Shown one piece after another: positions 22,695-34,308 of a stretch of DNA of 64,000 nt. Numbering within the stretch: the stretch's first letter is position 1; every line of letters starts with the position of its first letter. A program made the position numbers and the translations under genes. Origin of the DNA: Diaporthe sp. PMI_573 (Eukaryota; Ascomycota; Sordariomycetes; Diaporthales; Diaporthaceae); the NCBI GenBank assembly GCA_021399435.1, contig JAJTUP010000006.1:1488001-1552000 (forward strand), written 5' to 3'. The notes under the pieces were generated by a model. The model did not search any database. It was not told the DNA's origin and saw nothing but the letters and a program-made list of their open reading frames with translations.

Positions 22695-25600
22695 GCGGAC
22701 GAGACTTCACGATACGTTCAGACGAGTGGCGACGTGATATCAATTCTTCCTTCAACGGCATACCCGATACGGAGCTGCAAGGCGTTTGTAAGGATTTCGG
22801 GAGGGGACTGTGCCATCGGTTAGTCTGATGATGGCTCGATGCTTGCCAGGCAACACGTCTCTTTTGGATGCTACTGCGAGCGTGGGTGGGCCATTCATTC
22901 TGGAGCGCACATGAGAACCTCACGCACACCAGCTGGGGCCGGGAATCATGACCAAAGGGAATCGTCCGAGGCAGGGCCAAGGCAAGCGTTGCGCATCGCT
23001 CGGTGTCCTGACACCTGTGTCATGGCGAGGGTGCGGCCTTGAGTCTTGACGTGCACGAAGAAAGTTTGCCTCTTGCCTGCGGCACACCACTTCCGAAACC
23101 TCATCCATCATTGGGCAAGAGATCCGATGTTCTTCACCTCGTCATCATCCCTCACCGACTCTCTTTCTCTCGTCCCGTGGTGTCCTCTCATGTCTACAAG
23201 GCATCAGAGGTTCATCCTCAGTGCTGGTTTTTTTGTGTTCTTGTTCGAGCTGTCTGCAAGTTCCTCCAAGTTGGTTGGTCAAGAGGGCAGCAACAAGTCC
23301 TTGGCTTCCCATTTCTTAATTACCATCGCCCCTTCTCGGGAAGTGGGAGTGTTGGAAGATTTGTGTAAATGGACAGCTGTATATAGTACTTGAAAGATAC
23401 CTCCTACTTCCCCCTGACTTGACCCTGCGTCAATGCACCTGCCGCGTGCCAGAATGCTGAGCCAGTTGGCGTTTCTGCTGGCACCACGAACACTGCTCAA
23501 GTCTAGTCATGGATGGTGTAGGCGGGCGAAGCCAGTATGAGCTCACAGACGTGGTTGGGCATGAAGGCATGCATGCGCAATGGGCTTTCCAGTACTACAC
23601 GCCCCAAGTTGGTGTGGGCTCAAGATGGGACCGCTTTGCCCCCAATCTTTACGATTTTTTCACCGTTCAGACGACATGTATCACCTAGGACGGCTTCGTC
23701 TCAAGTCCTCCCACCTGTCGTGTGATTATGTGCATAAAACCCAGCCCGCTGCTCGTGCGGGTGACAGCATGGCCTCTTGTCCAACAGGATGGCCAGGAGC
23801 TTCCACATTCAACACAGTCATGAGTGACCATCGATACGCCTCTGCAGATGCTCGTCAAGGCTTCACTTCTTGAGGCACTGCAACGGCGTGTTGTATCAGT
23901 CGCCTTAATCGAGTGACGATGACGAGGCAGAGTCATGTTGTGAAACCACGGAGTGGTGGAACTCCCACGGGGTCCTTCTGATGTCTTTTGAAGTCAGGTC
24001 GATGTACTCGCACTCGGAAACAGCTATTACGTGGTGGGTCACAGCTCGTGACAGCCAACTTTCTACCGTCGCTAATGGAGAAATAGGAGCTTCTTTGATC
24101 ATGTCAACTGAGCAAACACCAGAGATACGGCTGAGTGATAGTCCAGGGTCTCAAAAGCTGACCGGCTTGTGTATCCGTAAGCGATTTGTTTTTGTCCCTC
24201 GAGATGTGGCAGGCATGGAGCGCGATCGAGTATCACAGGAGTCGCCTCTGCGGTGCAAAGCTGCGGTCTGTAACCGTGCCCGTCCCTCGCACAACGCCGA
24301 GTCTCCTTTCAGGATTAGATGTTCCGACCCGTCATGTTGCATCCAGACGGATGAAGAGGCTGGTGGCAAAGCACAGCCTAGTAGTCGGCCCTCCTTCCAA
24401 TTCAGAAGGAGGTCCATTGGGCATCGGTCCGTCGTAGAATAGAGGCAAGAGTTCTGTGAGAGTAGGAGGCGTAAACTTTGCGTCGGCAACAGGCGTGCGG
24501 ACCTGTTTACAAGACAACCAATCGCGATGCTCCAGTTGCCGGCCTTGTAACAGAGGCCTAGGTTGTCCGTACATGGTTCGTCGCTATTTGACCCAGTGGA
24601 AATCGGCAACTGGCATCCTCCCTGCAGGGCTCAGCCTGGAGTTGCAACATGAGGCGAGGCCGAGTGCGTGTGGTCACCGCTAGTACCACGTCGTCAATCC
24701 TCCTCTGCCTGCTCCATGCCCCCGGAATGAGAGGGATCCTACACAGTAGGTGCCTCAAACGACGGGAAAGCCACACGGACATTCGAATGGCGCAATGTTT
24801 CCGAGAGCGTGGTCAGCTCATAGTAGCGGTCGAGACGCAAGACGCAGGAGTGTGTGGATCATTCCAAGCGTCCGCAGGATAAGCCTCGGCGGGGCGGGAA
24901 TGGATGCGTCAAACCCTTCCAGAAGGCCGAATCGAAGGGTTCACAAAGTGGGACGCCCCGGGGCCGCAGGGTTAGCTTGTCGATGGGGGGTCTGCAGCCA
25001 CTCAGCTGGCAATGTCCCCAGCCATCTCTCAGCGAAGCCCATCCCTCCCCCCTCCCCCCATTGTTGTTTTGATTGCTAATTTTAACACCTCGGTCCCCTG
25101 ACCCTGGGAACGATCCGGGCCTCCGGGGACGGTCACCCTCTGCAGCAGGAAGGCTTCCGGTGCCTACGGGCGTCGAGTGCCTCCCGGTGTGTCACGCCTT
25201 GCCCGATTGCGCCGAAGGTGCGCACACGTAAGGGCTATGGCCGCCTGCCGGGGGGTGACGGATTTATCCCGGGCAGACGGCGTGTAGGGAAACTCCAATC
25301 GTCGGTGAGGTCGGTGCTGAGACTGAGTGCGTGGTTGGGCTGAATTGCCCTGGTGATGAAACGTCTTCAGGACCAAGAAAATCTGCACGGACGAGTCAGG
25401 ACATCATGATCATCAAGACCGCACTCGCTAGGCATGTTCCGAATCGGTGACTACCTGAGGCAAAGGACAAAACGTGGGCGGGACGACTCTCGCAGAGTCT
25501 GCTGGACCAAGAAAAGGTGGAGTAGTACATATGCTGCGTTGGCTACGCGGCTCCGGTTATGCGCAGATATCCCACGGAGTTGTATCGTGAGTTGCGACCC

Positions 25601-28600
25601 TGAGACACAGAACCCAATTCCCTTTTGCCCTCTCGTCATAGTCATGTTGGCTAGCATCTGAAACAGCAGAAGCGTCTCTGGATACTACCACGGACAAACC
25701 TAGTCTGTGCATGTCCACGTGCCTGCGCAGAGGAAGAATTTGGAGCCCCAGAAGACGACCCCATGCGGAGCAGTGTGATAGTCGACGGCTCCCAGCATTG
25801 CCAATGTATTGTCGTGGTTGCCATCGCGCTCGAGCTCTCCACCACTATCAATGATTGGTTCCTCGACGCCTCATGCCGAAAGCCGCCACGGGCTGATGCG
25901 GGAGGATGCACGGTTTTGTGGTCTTTGCTCCGGACGCGAACACGTAGCTAGACCAATGCCGCTGTGGCAGCTGTGGATTCGACGTTGACGACTGTGGTTT
26001 ACTGACTGGTTCCCTGGTGTCACGGAGAGATTGGGTGACGATGCTCGGTTGAATTTTTGGTTTCGCGGGGTAAGATGCACATGTAGGCAGGCTCAAGCGC
26101 TCAACAACAAGGTGTGGCTGGCGGTGGATCATTGCGTGTGTTGACTGTCGGGGCCAAAGATGCAAAGTTCGCTGGCAGGCAGCCACCATCACCGCCCCGA
26201 GGTCATGTGTGATGATGCTTCTCCTGCTGGTGCTTGGTCGCTTCGTTTATGCCATGCAGTGCTTGAGGTGACTGCAATTTGCGGCTGCACCATAATCTTT
26301 CTGAGACTTCCCACTGGGCCATTGGCGTCGGACTTACATTGGAAAGGGCAGGGTGGCCGACACGGTAATACCGACGCCGACCTTGGAATGCCACATGGCC
26401 GCTGCTAGGATCAGTGGTAGTGAGCCGGCCACGTCCAGGGCCGGGTTCCTCTTGGCCCCACCCACCAACTGGAAGAGGCGGTGGCGATCTGAGCCGTGGT
26501 GTTGAGGCTGGTTGAAGGGACGTCATGGCCAACCATGCCCGTGGCCCTCCTCATGAGAGGTGATGCAGATAGAAGCGCGCAGTCCATTGGATGCGCAGTG
26601 CAGGCGTTTGGTGCCAACGCAAGTGGGTGCCGAGGGAGTCTATCATCACGGCCCTGGACAGTGGCAAGCCAGCGGGAAGGAAAAGTCGCGTCGCCCCTGT
26701 GCAGATGAGGGTGCAGATGCAGTCGTTGACGCGGCTAGATGCACTCCTGGGGCCATCACAGCCACCGCACCACGCACGCCACAGCGTCGAAGCATCACAC
26801 TGTTGCACCTGACGTCCGCAGGGACGAAATGCTTTGTTATTCATGCCCGGCTCGTACTGCGTAGCATAGATGTTTGACGGCGGCGGGCAAGGAGCCGGAT
26901 GAGGAACCGGAGAACAGACTCCTGAGACCCAACTAATCTGCATCCATAGCATTTGTCTCGGACAGTGGCCTGAGTGGATGGTGGGTAATAAGCAGCCGTA
27001 CGTGCCGAACCTTGCGGATGCTGCTGTGTAGTATCTACCGTAGGAATGCGGACCAAGAGGCTGGGATGGTCAGGCCCGAAAGCTGCGAAATGCAAAAACA
27101 AAAAATAGATCACACACTGCAACGGTCAACATGGTCCAGGGCGGCTTCTGGAAATTGAAACAAACGGTGCGAGCGTTCCTCAGATCGGCCCTCGTCCTAC
27201 CATTCTGGGTTGGGCCGAATCCGACAGACCACCCCTGATGGCAGCCTCCTTGTCTCTGCCCATTCGCCTTCGCGTTCCAGTACCGAGCAATTGGATCCGA
27301 GGATTTATTCAGCTTACGGGGCTTGTCCGTGACGGGCGCTGGGAGAAAACCCTTGATCCCTCATATTCGAGCCGTGGATTACACGGGCGGCCGTCGTCTG
27401 CAGCTTGCTTTTGTCCCCTGGTAGCGTATGCTGAGACCTCATCTGAGCGTGGGCTGCTTGAGGCTGTTGCGTCTAGAGACCAGCGAGGCTATGCGAGTTG
27501 TATCATACTACACAGGGACGATGTCCTGTTTCAACTCCCGTCAGCCGTCCGAGGTCGCAATCTGCGCGGTCCCATGGCTCTCTGATCCTGTTGGTTTCGG
27601 GTCCCGGCGAACGTGGCCCAAAAAGGTCCCCAGAACGAGTTTCTCGAGCCGTCGACGCTCATAGTGACAATTCTCGTGACAGTGCGGCGTAGGATGAAGA
27701 CTGTGGTGGTGGTAGCATTAGCCATCCATCCCAGCAGCACGCGTCTTGCATCTCATCATTAGACGATCCATGGGTCCCAGGTATGGGAAAATACACAGGC
27801 GGTCTGGTCTACGTTCGATTTGGATCTTCAACTTGGCCCCCGCCGGGGGTGAGGGCGCCACTAGTACGACTCACACCCGCGGACAAGAGCGGAAGGCAAT
27901 AGCTACCACCGTGGACACGACGCTACACCGATGTGACGGTCGCCGCCCGCACCTCATTAGTGTTTGGCGGTTGTCCAAGTTTTATCGCAAGGGCAGATGC
28001 GGTGTCCCGTCCGGTCGGACCTCGACGGAAATGGCGATTAATGAATGCTACCTGTCCAGCGCAGCTCGGTCGCATTGACGAGGACGGGGACGGTCACGAG
28101 GCCTCTGTGGCGTGCATGGCAGACTGGGAGCTTGTACAGCACATAGTTGCTGCGTGCTGCGTGCTGCAGGCTCACTCACCGTACTTCTGCGGTTTTCTGC
28201 ATGGTGTCGAGCCCAGAGCTGCCGGCTTCGGGGCCAGCGAATCCAGTGGATGCAGTGGCCACCGAGTCCTGGTCCAGGACAAGCCGCCCACCGTCTGTGG
28301 CCCAGGTCCAATCGAGTCGTGGTGACCGTCACCAGCATCAGACGCGCTACAGGCAGTTGTGGGAGCACAGCGACGATGACTCTGCAGTGTCTGAGTAGAC
28401 AGTCTGGTGGAATGCGCTGGAAGTGAGATTTTGTGCCCCTGCCCAGCCACGGTTCGCAGAGTTCCTACGTGGACGCTCTGGGCGAGGAGCTTGTCACTGC
28501 CAGGAGGTCGGAAGTCGAGCCAGGCGCGGGCCATTTCCATCAGAGATCGGCACATGGAGCTGGGCCATGATTCGAGTGCGGGCGCAACAACGACACAGCG

Positions 28601-28744
28601 CCGTGTCGTGCTCTTGTCGTAAATGGGTGACAAAAGCAGGATGGAATGCGGACGAGGCGCGGGCTTGGGCTTGTGCTGGCTTGTGCGGGCGCCATCGCAA
28701 CGTATCTACCCATCTTCATCTCAGTGACCGTCCCGGGTTTATTA

Positions 28745-28804
28745 TCAGCATCAGCCATCAGCACCGGCATCAGCATCAGCCATCAGCATCGGCATCAGCA
28801 TCGG
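28745..28804. repeat. Imperfect CATCAG/CATCGG hexamer repeat
   Basis: About 60 bp made of degenerate catcag, catcgg and gccatcag units in tandem. Confidence 0.85.
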
Positions 28805-29307
28805 CCAGGCCCGTTCTTTTTGTTTCGCTGGAACGTTTCTTGTTTTAGGGTTGGCGGGGGCCGTGTCAATCTTCCATCTTGTCCCTTCCTCCCCTTCCCT
28901 TCCTCTTTATCTTTTATTTCCTGAGAATGAGCAAGACGGGGCGTGCAGGGGCTGGCATGTGGAAGGTTGAGCTGAGCACTGCGACTCAGGGCGGGCTTTG
29001 AGCAACGTGCGTTGCAGGGGGCCCCCCTCACAACCACGAAGGAGACCAGAAGGAAGGGGAAAATGAATTCAAAAAGTTATGAACCATATAATGGCTGCCT
29101 ACAAGCTGCTTGATCCTGATGCACCCCAGCGTTGCTACAGTAGGTATCGAGCAGAGAAATGATGGCTTGATGCTCAGCTGAGTCCCACACCCATCCCGTG
29201 GGGGGTCAAAGCAAACACAGCTGTGTCTGCTGGACAGCCCCATTTCGAATGACATCAGCCTCCAATTGCCAGTCTGGGAAGGGGCCGAGGAAGGGAATCT
29301 ACTCATG

Positions 29308-29331
29308 CCACCACCACCACCACCACCACCA
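29308..29331. repeat. (CCA)8 microsatellite
   Basis: Eight uninterrupted cca triplets followed closely by a second imperfect ccacca/cccc run near 29351-29370. Confidence 0.9.
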
Positions 29332-29850
29332 TATGTCTTTACCGCACATCACACCACCACCACCCCCCCCAGACAGACCCTCCCGACGTTCGGGCCTCAC
29401 CTCGACGCACATCACATTACCATTACACAGGACTGCAGGCAGCACATGACACTCATTACCGTTCGATGACATTAATATCATTAGCCTGCATTGCCCTCCG
29501 GTGCGTCTGCACCAGCTCGATCGGGGCGGGCCTAGCTGTCCCTACCTAGAGGCTAACGCCATGGCTCGCCAGCTCGCGCGGACCGAGAGCTCTCCGGTGG
29601 GCCATCTATGCAAAGGGAAAGGAAACGCACCAGTTGGTCCGCAGGCCACCATTGCGTTGCGTTCCAAGCATCCTGCGCATCCATTCCATCCCATGGGACA
29701 GTCGTCGACCAGCGCCAGCCCGGCGAAGATCATGGTCCGGCCTGGCTGCCGTCGCAAGCTGGGAGCTGGGAGCTGGCAGCAGCTGGTAGCCGGCAGCCTG
29801 GGCCATCGACGGTGGGAATCACCATCCTCAATCCACATCCACAACCCCCC

Positions 29851-29885
29851 ATCCCAATCCCAATCCCAATCCCCATCCAACCCCA
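29851..29885. repeat. Tandem hexamer repeat (atccca type)
   Basis: Consecutive atccca/atcccc units, C-rich on the plus strand, between two regions without genes. Confidence 0.8.
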
Positions 29886-31066
29886 TTCATCAGGCACCAT
29901 GACCCAGACTGGGCCCTTGCCTCGCCTCGCCTGCGAGCACGTGCCAGCATCAGTACCAGAAATCAGGAAGCCCGTCACGAGCGCAGTTCCACAGTCCACA
30001 GTCCACGGTCCACAGCCCGCTGCCCACAGCATCTACCACAGTAGTGTACTGTGGGCTGGGTCCCATGCACCGCCTGCGGCTCCACATCCAGTCAGCCGCC
30101 GCGGCGATCAAGCCCTCATCCCGTCGGAATATAGCGACGGCGACGTTGAGAGTTTGCCTCTGGGGGGAGGGACCTGGGCCCTTTGCGCTGTGCCCATGCC
30201 TGTGCCTGGCCTTGCTGGCCCGCCCCCTGCTTCCCCATCCTATCCCTCTACTTCCTCCCGCCCAAAAGCCCAGGTTCCTGGATCTGAGGTTGAAATGTGG
30301 TTAGCCCGGCAGGGTACGTCGCGGGCAAGGCGACCAAGAGGGTTACATCTCGGCTGGGGTCCCATCAGGTCGGTGGGGACCGGGGGGTGTGCGCGCATTG
30401 ACGACGCAGCTTTTCATTTTCCAATCCCCCCCCCCTACCACGGCCTGCCCTGTCCGGCCTGTGCCTTGCCCAGCGCCCTTTGCCAGCCTGGTTGCCCTGG
30501 CTGCCCTGGCACCCGTGGTTTTCCCTGGTGCTTGGGCCCGGGTCGTCATTTACTAATTAGAATCCAATACACGCCGCATCCACAAACACACACAGGCACG
30601 CATCCTGTAACCGGACCAGACGAACAAGGCATGTACCGCCTAGCTCGGACCACTCGGCGGTGGGCGGGTGGGCTCGTACACGCCCAGGTACCATGTTATG
30701 CCCAGACAGTGCCATATTCCTGCGATACGGCGCCCTGACTGTACTCTGCGGTACGCCAGTGGTACGCCCGGCACGAGGCATGTACAGTACAGGTCAGTCC
30801 AGACTGACTGACTGACTGGATCGAGGCCATTCCCTTGCTCGCCCATCAGCCTGTCCTTTCCTGTCGCTACGCAATGCAATGCAATGCCATGCATGCACTC
30901 TCCTGCACTCCCTTTCCTCCTCCTCCATTCTGACTGATACTCTCCATTTCGCCTTCGTGCTTGACTGACTTTTTTTTTCTTCTCTTCCTGTTCGACTCCT
31001 TTCCTTGCCTTTCCCTTTCCGCCCTTACCTTGGGCTCCATCCGCTTAGCTTGCCTTACCGAACATC

Positions 31067-32304
31067 TTATAACCCTCGGATACCTCATCCACTCATTCCA
31101 CCTGTGTCACTCTCTTTGACTGGATTTCCTCTTTTTTCCCTCCTTACTTCGGCTGCCTGTCTCCTACAGCGGTTTCAGCATCGACTGTACACCTAGTCTA
31201 CCAAGAGAGCACCCACAGATATTTGACACGCCTACGCTGTCTTCGCCATACCTTATCCGGGCATCCTCGCGCCTAATCAACCCGTCGCTTCTCGGTCTGA
31301 AGTGTGTGTATGAGTGACCCTGTGTTACTCTAAACATTGCTTCCGTTCACTCTGCAAGCCGCCTCCTTCCACCAAGGGTCCGATACAAGAAATCCCGTCC
31401 GTACTCCCGTGGCTACTTCCATCCCGTGGGCGTAGTCAACTTGGCCTCAAACCGCCCTGCCTTGACCCCTAGAAGCGCTCAGGGGCAGTCGCCGTCATTG
31501 CACGGACAGTCGCTTCGCACACCAAAAACTCAAAGCCTCCTGCCCTGAAAAGTCGGCTGTCTTGAGTCGCAACGGGACCAGCGCTTCATTCCATCCGGGC
31601 TCGGTTTCCTGCTCTTTGTTCCGCACGCTCCCGCAGCCATACCAACACTGCTTCTGTGACAAGCCGGACGAGACCCGCCCGGTTCCTCGCCCCTTCCTCC
31701 CTTCCGATAATTACATCGACCTCTCTGCAAACAGTTGATTTGCCCTACTCGTGGACCACCTTGCTTTCCAGGCGACACGAGCCAACGTCGACGCTTCAAA
31801 AGATCGGAAACTTTGCGCCTCTTGCACTGTCGTAATTACGGACGACGGCGACTAAGTTACGCTGCGAAGAGGGATCGCCGAACACTCGAGTCTTTTTGTG
31901 ACACTGCAGGTCAGTACATAGCCTCCATTCAACTCCTCGGCGTTCATTACCTGCCTGCAGGTTTCCAGGGCACGAGGGGGCACTCCTGCGGCCAACCGCT
32001 GCATGAGATCTCATTAGTCTAGCAGTCACAGCTCGCCCGCCTACAAACCTGTTGCAATAGAGACTGTTGGGCTGACCCGCGTGCTACTGCCTCTACAGCC
32101 ACATTTTCCTGACGGAGGCCTGCACTGTTGATTTTCGTCCTCGATCTTCTTCTGTCTTCGCGTCGATCTCTCAGGGCGGACATCAGACCAAACTCGGCGA
32201 CTCGCTTATCATCACTGACACCGGCTCTCCCACTGTGCGATTCCGGTGTCACCATCCTGAACGCAGTGACGAGACCAGCTGGTCTGGGGAAGGTGATAGG
32301 AAAC
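31067..32304 (+). promoter_or_regulatory. Promoter and long 5' leader of the SOK1 gene, with a probable leader intron
   Basis: A TTATAA element at 31067-31072 is followed by a strongly C/T-rich stretch, typical of a fungal start region, 1.2 kb before the ATG. Inside the leader, CTGCAG|GTCAGT at 31910 and a GCTGAC branch followed by CTACAG at 32098 define a probable 189-nt intron. A short upstream ORF (ATG at 31310, eight codons including the stop) is present. Transcription start and splicing are inferred from sequence only. Confidence 0.5.
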
Positions 32305-34308
32305 ATGGCCGACCAAGGCGCCGGCGGGCACATTTCGCAACACTCCAGGTCAGAATCTCAAAATGAGACCGCGCCAGCAGAGAGATTAGTGGACCAGATA
32401 AGTACGACGTCGACCGATCCGGAAGACCATGTACTACAGCACCCACGATCAGAATCCGAAACATCCCAGACGTCAAATACATCGGCGTCCTCGACACCAT
32501 CAGTGGTGTCATGTCCATTAATACCGTCCGAGAATATGCAGGCTCGTCAGTTGGCTCCCACGAGGACGCCCGAACCAAGGAGCCACATATCTCATCCACC
32601 CCGACCGCTCGAACCACCTGTGACTAAGGCAACGCTGAGCGAGTTGGACGTAAGCAAGATCATACATAATCCCAAACTCCGACACGACATCAATTTTGAT
32701 CCGGAACTGCACTTTCGACCGAATCTGGACGGGGACAAAGGGCGAAGGAAGCAGGAAAAGGCAAACCAGTTCTGGACGACGCTTCGTGACCAGCTCACTT
32801 CCTTTGTGGTAGACCGGGACGCATTCAGGAGGGATTTCCCCACTGGGGCCGACTGGTGCTTGCCCATTCTACTGAAGTCCGTCAAGGAGATCATACAGAC
32901 GCTGGTGCCACAACGGGACCGTGAATTCCTTCATGAGGGCTTCAATGTGGAGCTTCTGATGCAACAATTCAACCAAGGTATGGCAGATCTGGAGAAAGTT
33001 GCCTCCTGGCTGTCCGGTGTCCTCAAACTTCACTGTGCCCCCATGCGCGATGAGTGGGTGGATGAGATGTACAGCGAACTTTCCAACGGCAACCGCAACA
33101 ACGACATGGCTGAGCTCGTGAAGGGCATGCGGAGTCTACTGAGCGTCCTAGAGGCGATGAAGCTCGACGTCGCAAACCATCAGATACGGTGCCTCAGGCC
33201 GATGCTGATCGAAGACACCGTGCACTTTGAACAGCGTTTCTTCTACAAAAAGATCACCGCGAATAGGCTGGACATCACCGGGGCGCGGCTGTGGTATGCG
33301 GAGGCGTTGCGGTGTCACTCGGGAACGCCCCACGACACCCGGAGCTTTGGGGAAACGGCTGCATTCTTTGCGGCTTTGGCCAAGCTGATCCTTCCCTCGA
33401 CAGCCAAGGAGACCATTCCAAATACCTTCCTTTTCGACGAGGAGCGCATAATCAAGCTTCGTTCCGATATGCTCGACGCCATCAACCTAGAGGTATGCAT
33501 GAGGCTGTACGATGATCTGGACCGCGTGTCAAGGATCACTTCTGTCTCGCCATCCTTTGTTCAACCGCCAACCTCGGTCCCGTCGTATGTGGCGGACGAG
33601 GAAGCCAGCGTACACAGCAACAGGAACTCTTGCGACTTCAGCTTCTTCAACACACCGCCATCGCGTCCCTCGAGTGTCACACTGTCCGCCTGCGGCTCCA
33701 CGACTTCATCGCCCCGGAGCTCTGGCTACATCACCCTCCAGCCACCCACCTCAGCCGATACCGCCGAGTCAAAATCCGACAAGGACAACACCGTATACGA
33801 CTCGCTAGTTGCCCTGCTGAACACGGCCCCGCAGAATCAGAGACCGCAGCAGCGATGGCAAGGCCTGGTCCCCTCTATCGCCATACAGATCCTCCGCTAC
33901 ACGAACGCTCCGCAAGACTTCTTGCCCAGGTTCGAGGCCAAACTCGCCCAGCATCTTTGCGAGATGAACAGCGATCTATACCAGGCTGTAGAGGCTGCCT
34001 TCCAGCGCAGAATCATGAGATCACTCAGCGGGCGAGTTAAAGACTTCAGGAGCCTGAGCGGCGTTGCACTTTTTTCTGTTGCAACTGGTGGGCGGATGGG
34101 AAGCTCGGGATCCGCACGAGAGGATGACGGCGGTTGCGATCTTTCAATGTCTTCCGAGGCTGGACAGACGTCGAGGGAAGAAGGAGCCCTGCAGGAGCTC
34201 GTGGAGGACATGGCTGTGCGATTGGCCCACCTGGGTATCCTGCATTGGAGGGTTTGGGCCCAGCTGGCCTACCTGGAAGAAGACCCGGACGAGATGGACA
34301 TCGAGTAA
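32305..34308 (+). CDS. SOK1: Tcp11-domain protein, SOK1-type suppressor of cAMP-dependent kinase defects
   Basis: One exon of 667 residues from the ATG at 32305 (MADQGAGGHISQHSRSE). The same frame is open further upstream but has no other ATG there, and its composition is leader-like. The N-terminal 110 residues are Ser/Thr/Pro-rich and probably disordered. The Tcp11 domain begins near residue 150 (NQFWTTLRDQLTSFVVDRD) and runs through GADWCLPILLKSVKEIIQTL and a segment near 270 (MAELVKGMRSLLSVLEAMK). A Ser-rich insert (about 425-495) interrupts it, and it resumes with VPSIAIQILRYTNAP up to the terminal AHLGILHWRVWAQLAYL. Yeast SOK1 is a high-copy suppressor of loss of protein kinase A, which places the family in cAMP signalling; its molecular activity is not established. 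Some databases label homologues as kinases, but no kinase motif is present. Confidence 0.88.
   Translation: MADQGAGGHISQHSRSESQNETAPAERLVDQISTTSTDPEDHVLQHPRSESETSQTSNTSASSTPSVVSCPLIPSENMQARQLAPTRTPEPRSHISHPPRPLEPPVTKATLSELDVSKIIHNPKLRHDINFDPELHFRPNLDGDKGRRKQEKANQFWTTLRDQLTSFVVDRDAFRRDFPTGADWCLPILLKSVKEIIQTLVPQRDREFLHEGFNVELLMQQFNQGMADLEKVASWLSGVLKLHCAPMRDEWVDEMYSELSNGNRNNDMAELVKGMRSLLSVLEAMKLDVANHQIRCLRPMLIEDTVHFEQRFFYKKITANRLDITGARLWYAEALRCHSGTPHDTRSFGETAAFFAALAKLILPSTAKETIPNTFLFDEERIIKLRSDMLDAINLEVCMRLYDDLDRVSRITSVSPSFVQPPTSVPSYVADEEASVHSNRNSCDFSFFNTPPSRPSSVTLSACGSTTSSPRSSGYITLQPPTSADTAESKSDKDNTVYDSLVALLNTAPQNQRPQQRWQGLVPSIAIQILRYTNAPQDFLPRFEAKLAQHLCEMNSDLYQAVEAAFQRRIMRSLSGRVKDFRSLSGVALFSVATGGRMGSSGSAREDDGGCDLSMSSEAGQTSREEGALQELVEDMAVRLAHLGILHWRVWAQLAYLEEDPDEMDIE

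Larger units (their letters stand above)
22695..31066. other. 8.4-kb gene desert
   Basis: Every frame on both strands was read for protein-like content, paired splice signals or known motifs and nothing convincing was found. The longest frame (29608-30738, plus, 376 codons) is Pro/His/Ser-rich low-complexity sequence over tandem repeats and has no domain. The stretch contains several simple repeats, listed separately. The last part probably holds the distal promoter of the SOK1 gene. A non-coding RNA or a gene of very short exons cannot be excluded by eye. Confidence 0.5.

Noticed and set aside
29308..29331. CCA/CAC run encoding polyhistidine in one frame
   Set aside because: A simple triplet microsatellite in a region with no gene; not a coding His stretch.
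29608..30738. 376-codon plus-strand open frame
   Set aside because: Pro/Ser/His-rich, spans tandem repeats and has no domain or leader signals; typical of open frames in GC-rich intergenic DNA.
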